Source: Pseudomonas viridiflava
GTDB lineage: Bacteria; Pseudomonadota; Gammaproteobacteria; Pseudomonadales; Pseudomonadaceae
Reading direction: 5' to 3'
Assembly: GCF_900585905.1 (NCBI RefSeq)
Contig: NZ_UTVH01000034.1
Span: 620,001 to 684,000, forward strand
Length of the DNA stretch: 64,000 nucleotides
The translations under genes were made by a program, and so were the position numbers. This document shows, one piece after another, positions 63,863-64,000 of this stretch; the stretch's first letter is position 1, and each line of letters begins with the position of its first letter. The notes beneath the pieces were generated by a model. It did not search any database and was not told the DNA's origin. It was given only the letters and a program-made list of their open reading frames with translations.

Positions 63863-64000
63863 GCTTATCCCTTCTGCTTATTATGGAGCCCGTCGATCAT
63901 TGACTAATCGCATGCGGCTAACAAGTTGGCGGTGGTGTTATAGCTTGCGGTGTTGGCGCTGAATCATCAGCCCTGATGCCTGCGCGCGCTATTGATTGGT

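Overview
The window looks like a chromosomal segment of a plant-associated Pseudomonas of the P. syringae group. Four good HrpL promoters (hrp boxes) with candidate type III effector genes lie in a 13 kb stretch. There are also a RulAB-type mutagenic DNA repair locus, a P. fluorescens-type mtlEFGKDYZ mannitol operon, an MvaT-family nucleoid protein and Pseudomonas-style REP elements. The flanks are GC-rich and compact; roughly 11.2-24.8 kb is patchy, more AT-rich in places, and full of broken genes.

Layout. 1-11 kb is core: pbpG (cut by the left edge), small hypotheticals, yceH, a large chemoreceptor, nhaR, a TerC membrane protein, lipoproteins, a puuB-like oxidase and tRNA-Val(GAC). 11.2-24.7 kb is an accessory region starting at that tRNA: a decayed GntR regulator beside an intact GntP permease, an IS5-type transposase remnant, a 38-nt degenerate copy of the tRNA-Val 3' half, a phage tail fragment, a hrp-box gene (227 aa), a guanidine-II riboswitch with sugE, a frameshifted yedK, and rulA with a LexA box. 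rulB is split by a 2.0 kb cassette that carries a hrp-box gene (547 aa) and has 14-bp imperfect terminal inverted repeats. A small cysteine-rich protein, a lipoprotein, and a hrp-box operon of a CesT-like chaperone and a 666-aa AAA+ protein follow.

25-33 kb holds mesX-mesD (folate-independent methionine synthesis) behind a MetR-like box, a fourth hrp-box gene with GNAT-like features, hemerythrin, a GvpU-like protein, an MvaT-family protein and a DCC-family protein. 33-37 kb has a GAF-GAF-GGDEF-EAL protein. 37-46.5 kb is the mannitol/polyol uptake and catabolism operon with its AraC regulator.

47-59.2 kb is a dense signalling cluster: a glycosyltransferase and response regulator; a CHASE3-GAF kinase with three receivers; CheR; a receiver-less CheB; a REC-kinase hybrid; a second response regulator; and, convergently, a KaiC-like double ATPase overlapping a hybrid kinase. 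59.4-64 kb returns to core metabolism (dienoyl-CoA isomerase, nudC, TSUP permease, SDR, APH-like phosphotransferase).

The most unusual content is the set of four HrpL-controlled loci whose products I cannot place in named effector families, especially the cassette inside rulB and the chaperone/AAA+ pair, followed by the KaiC/Che/kinase cluster. All family calls come from reading motifs; no searches were run.
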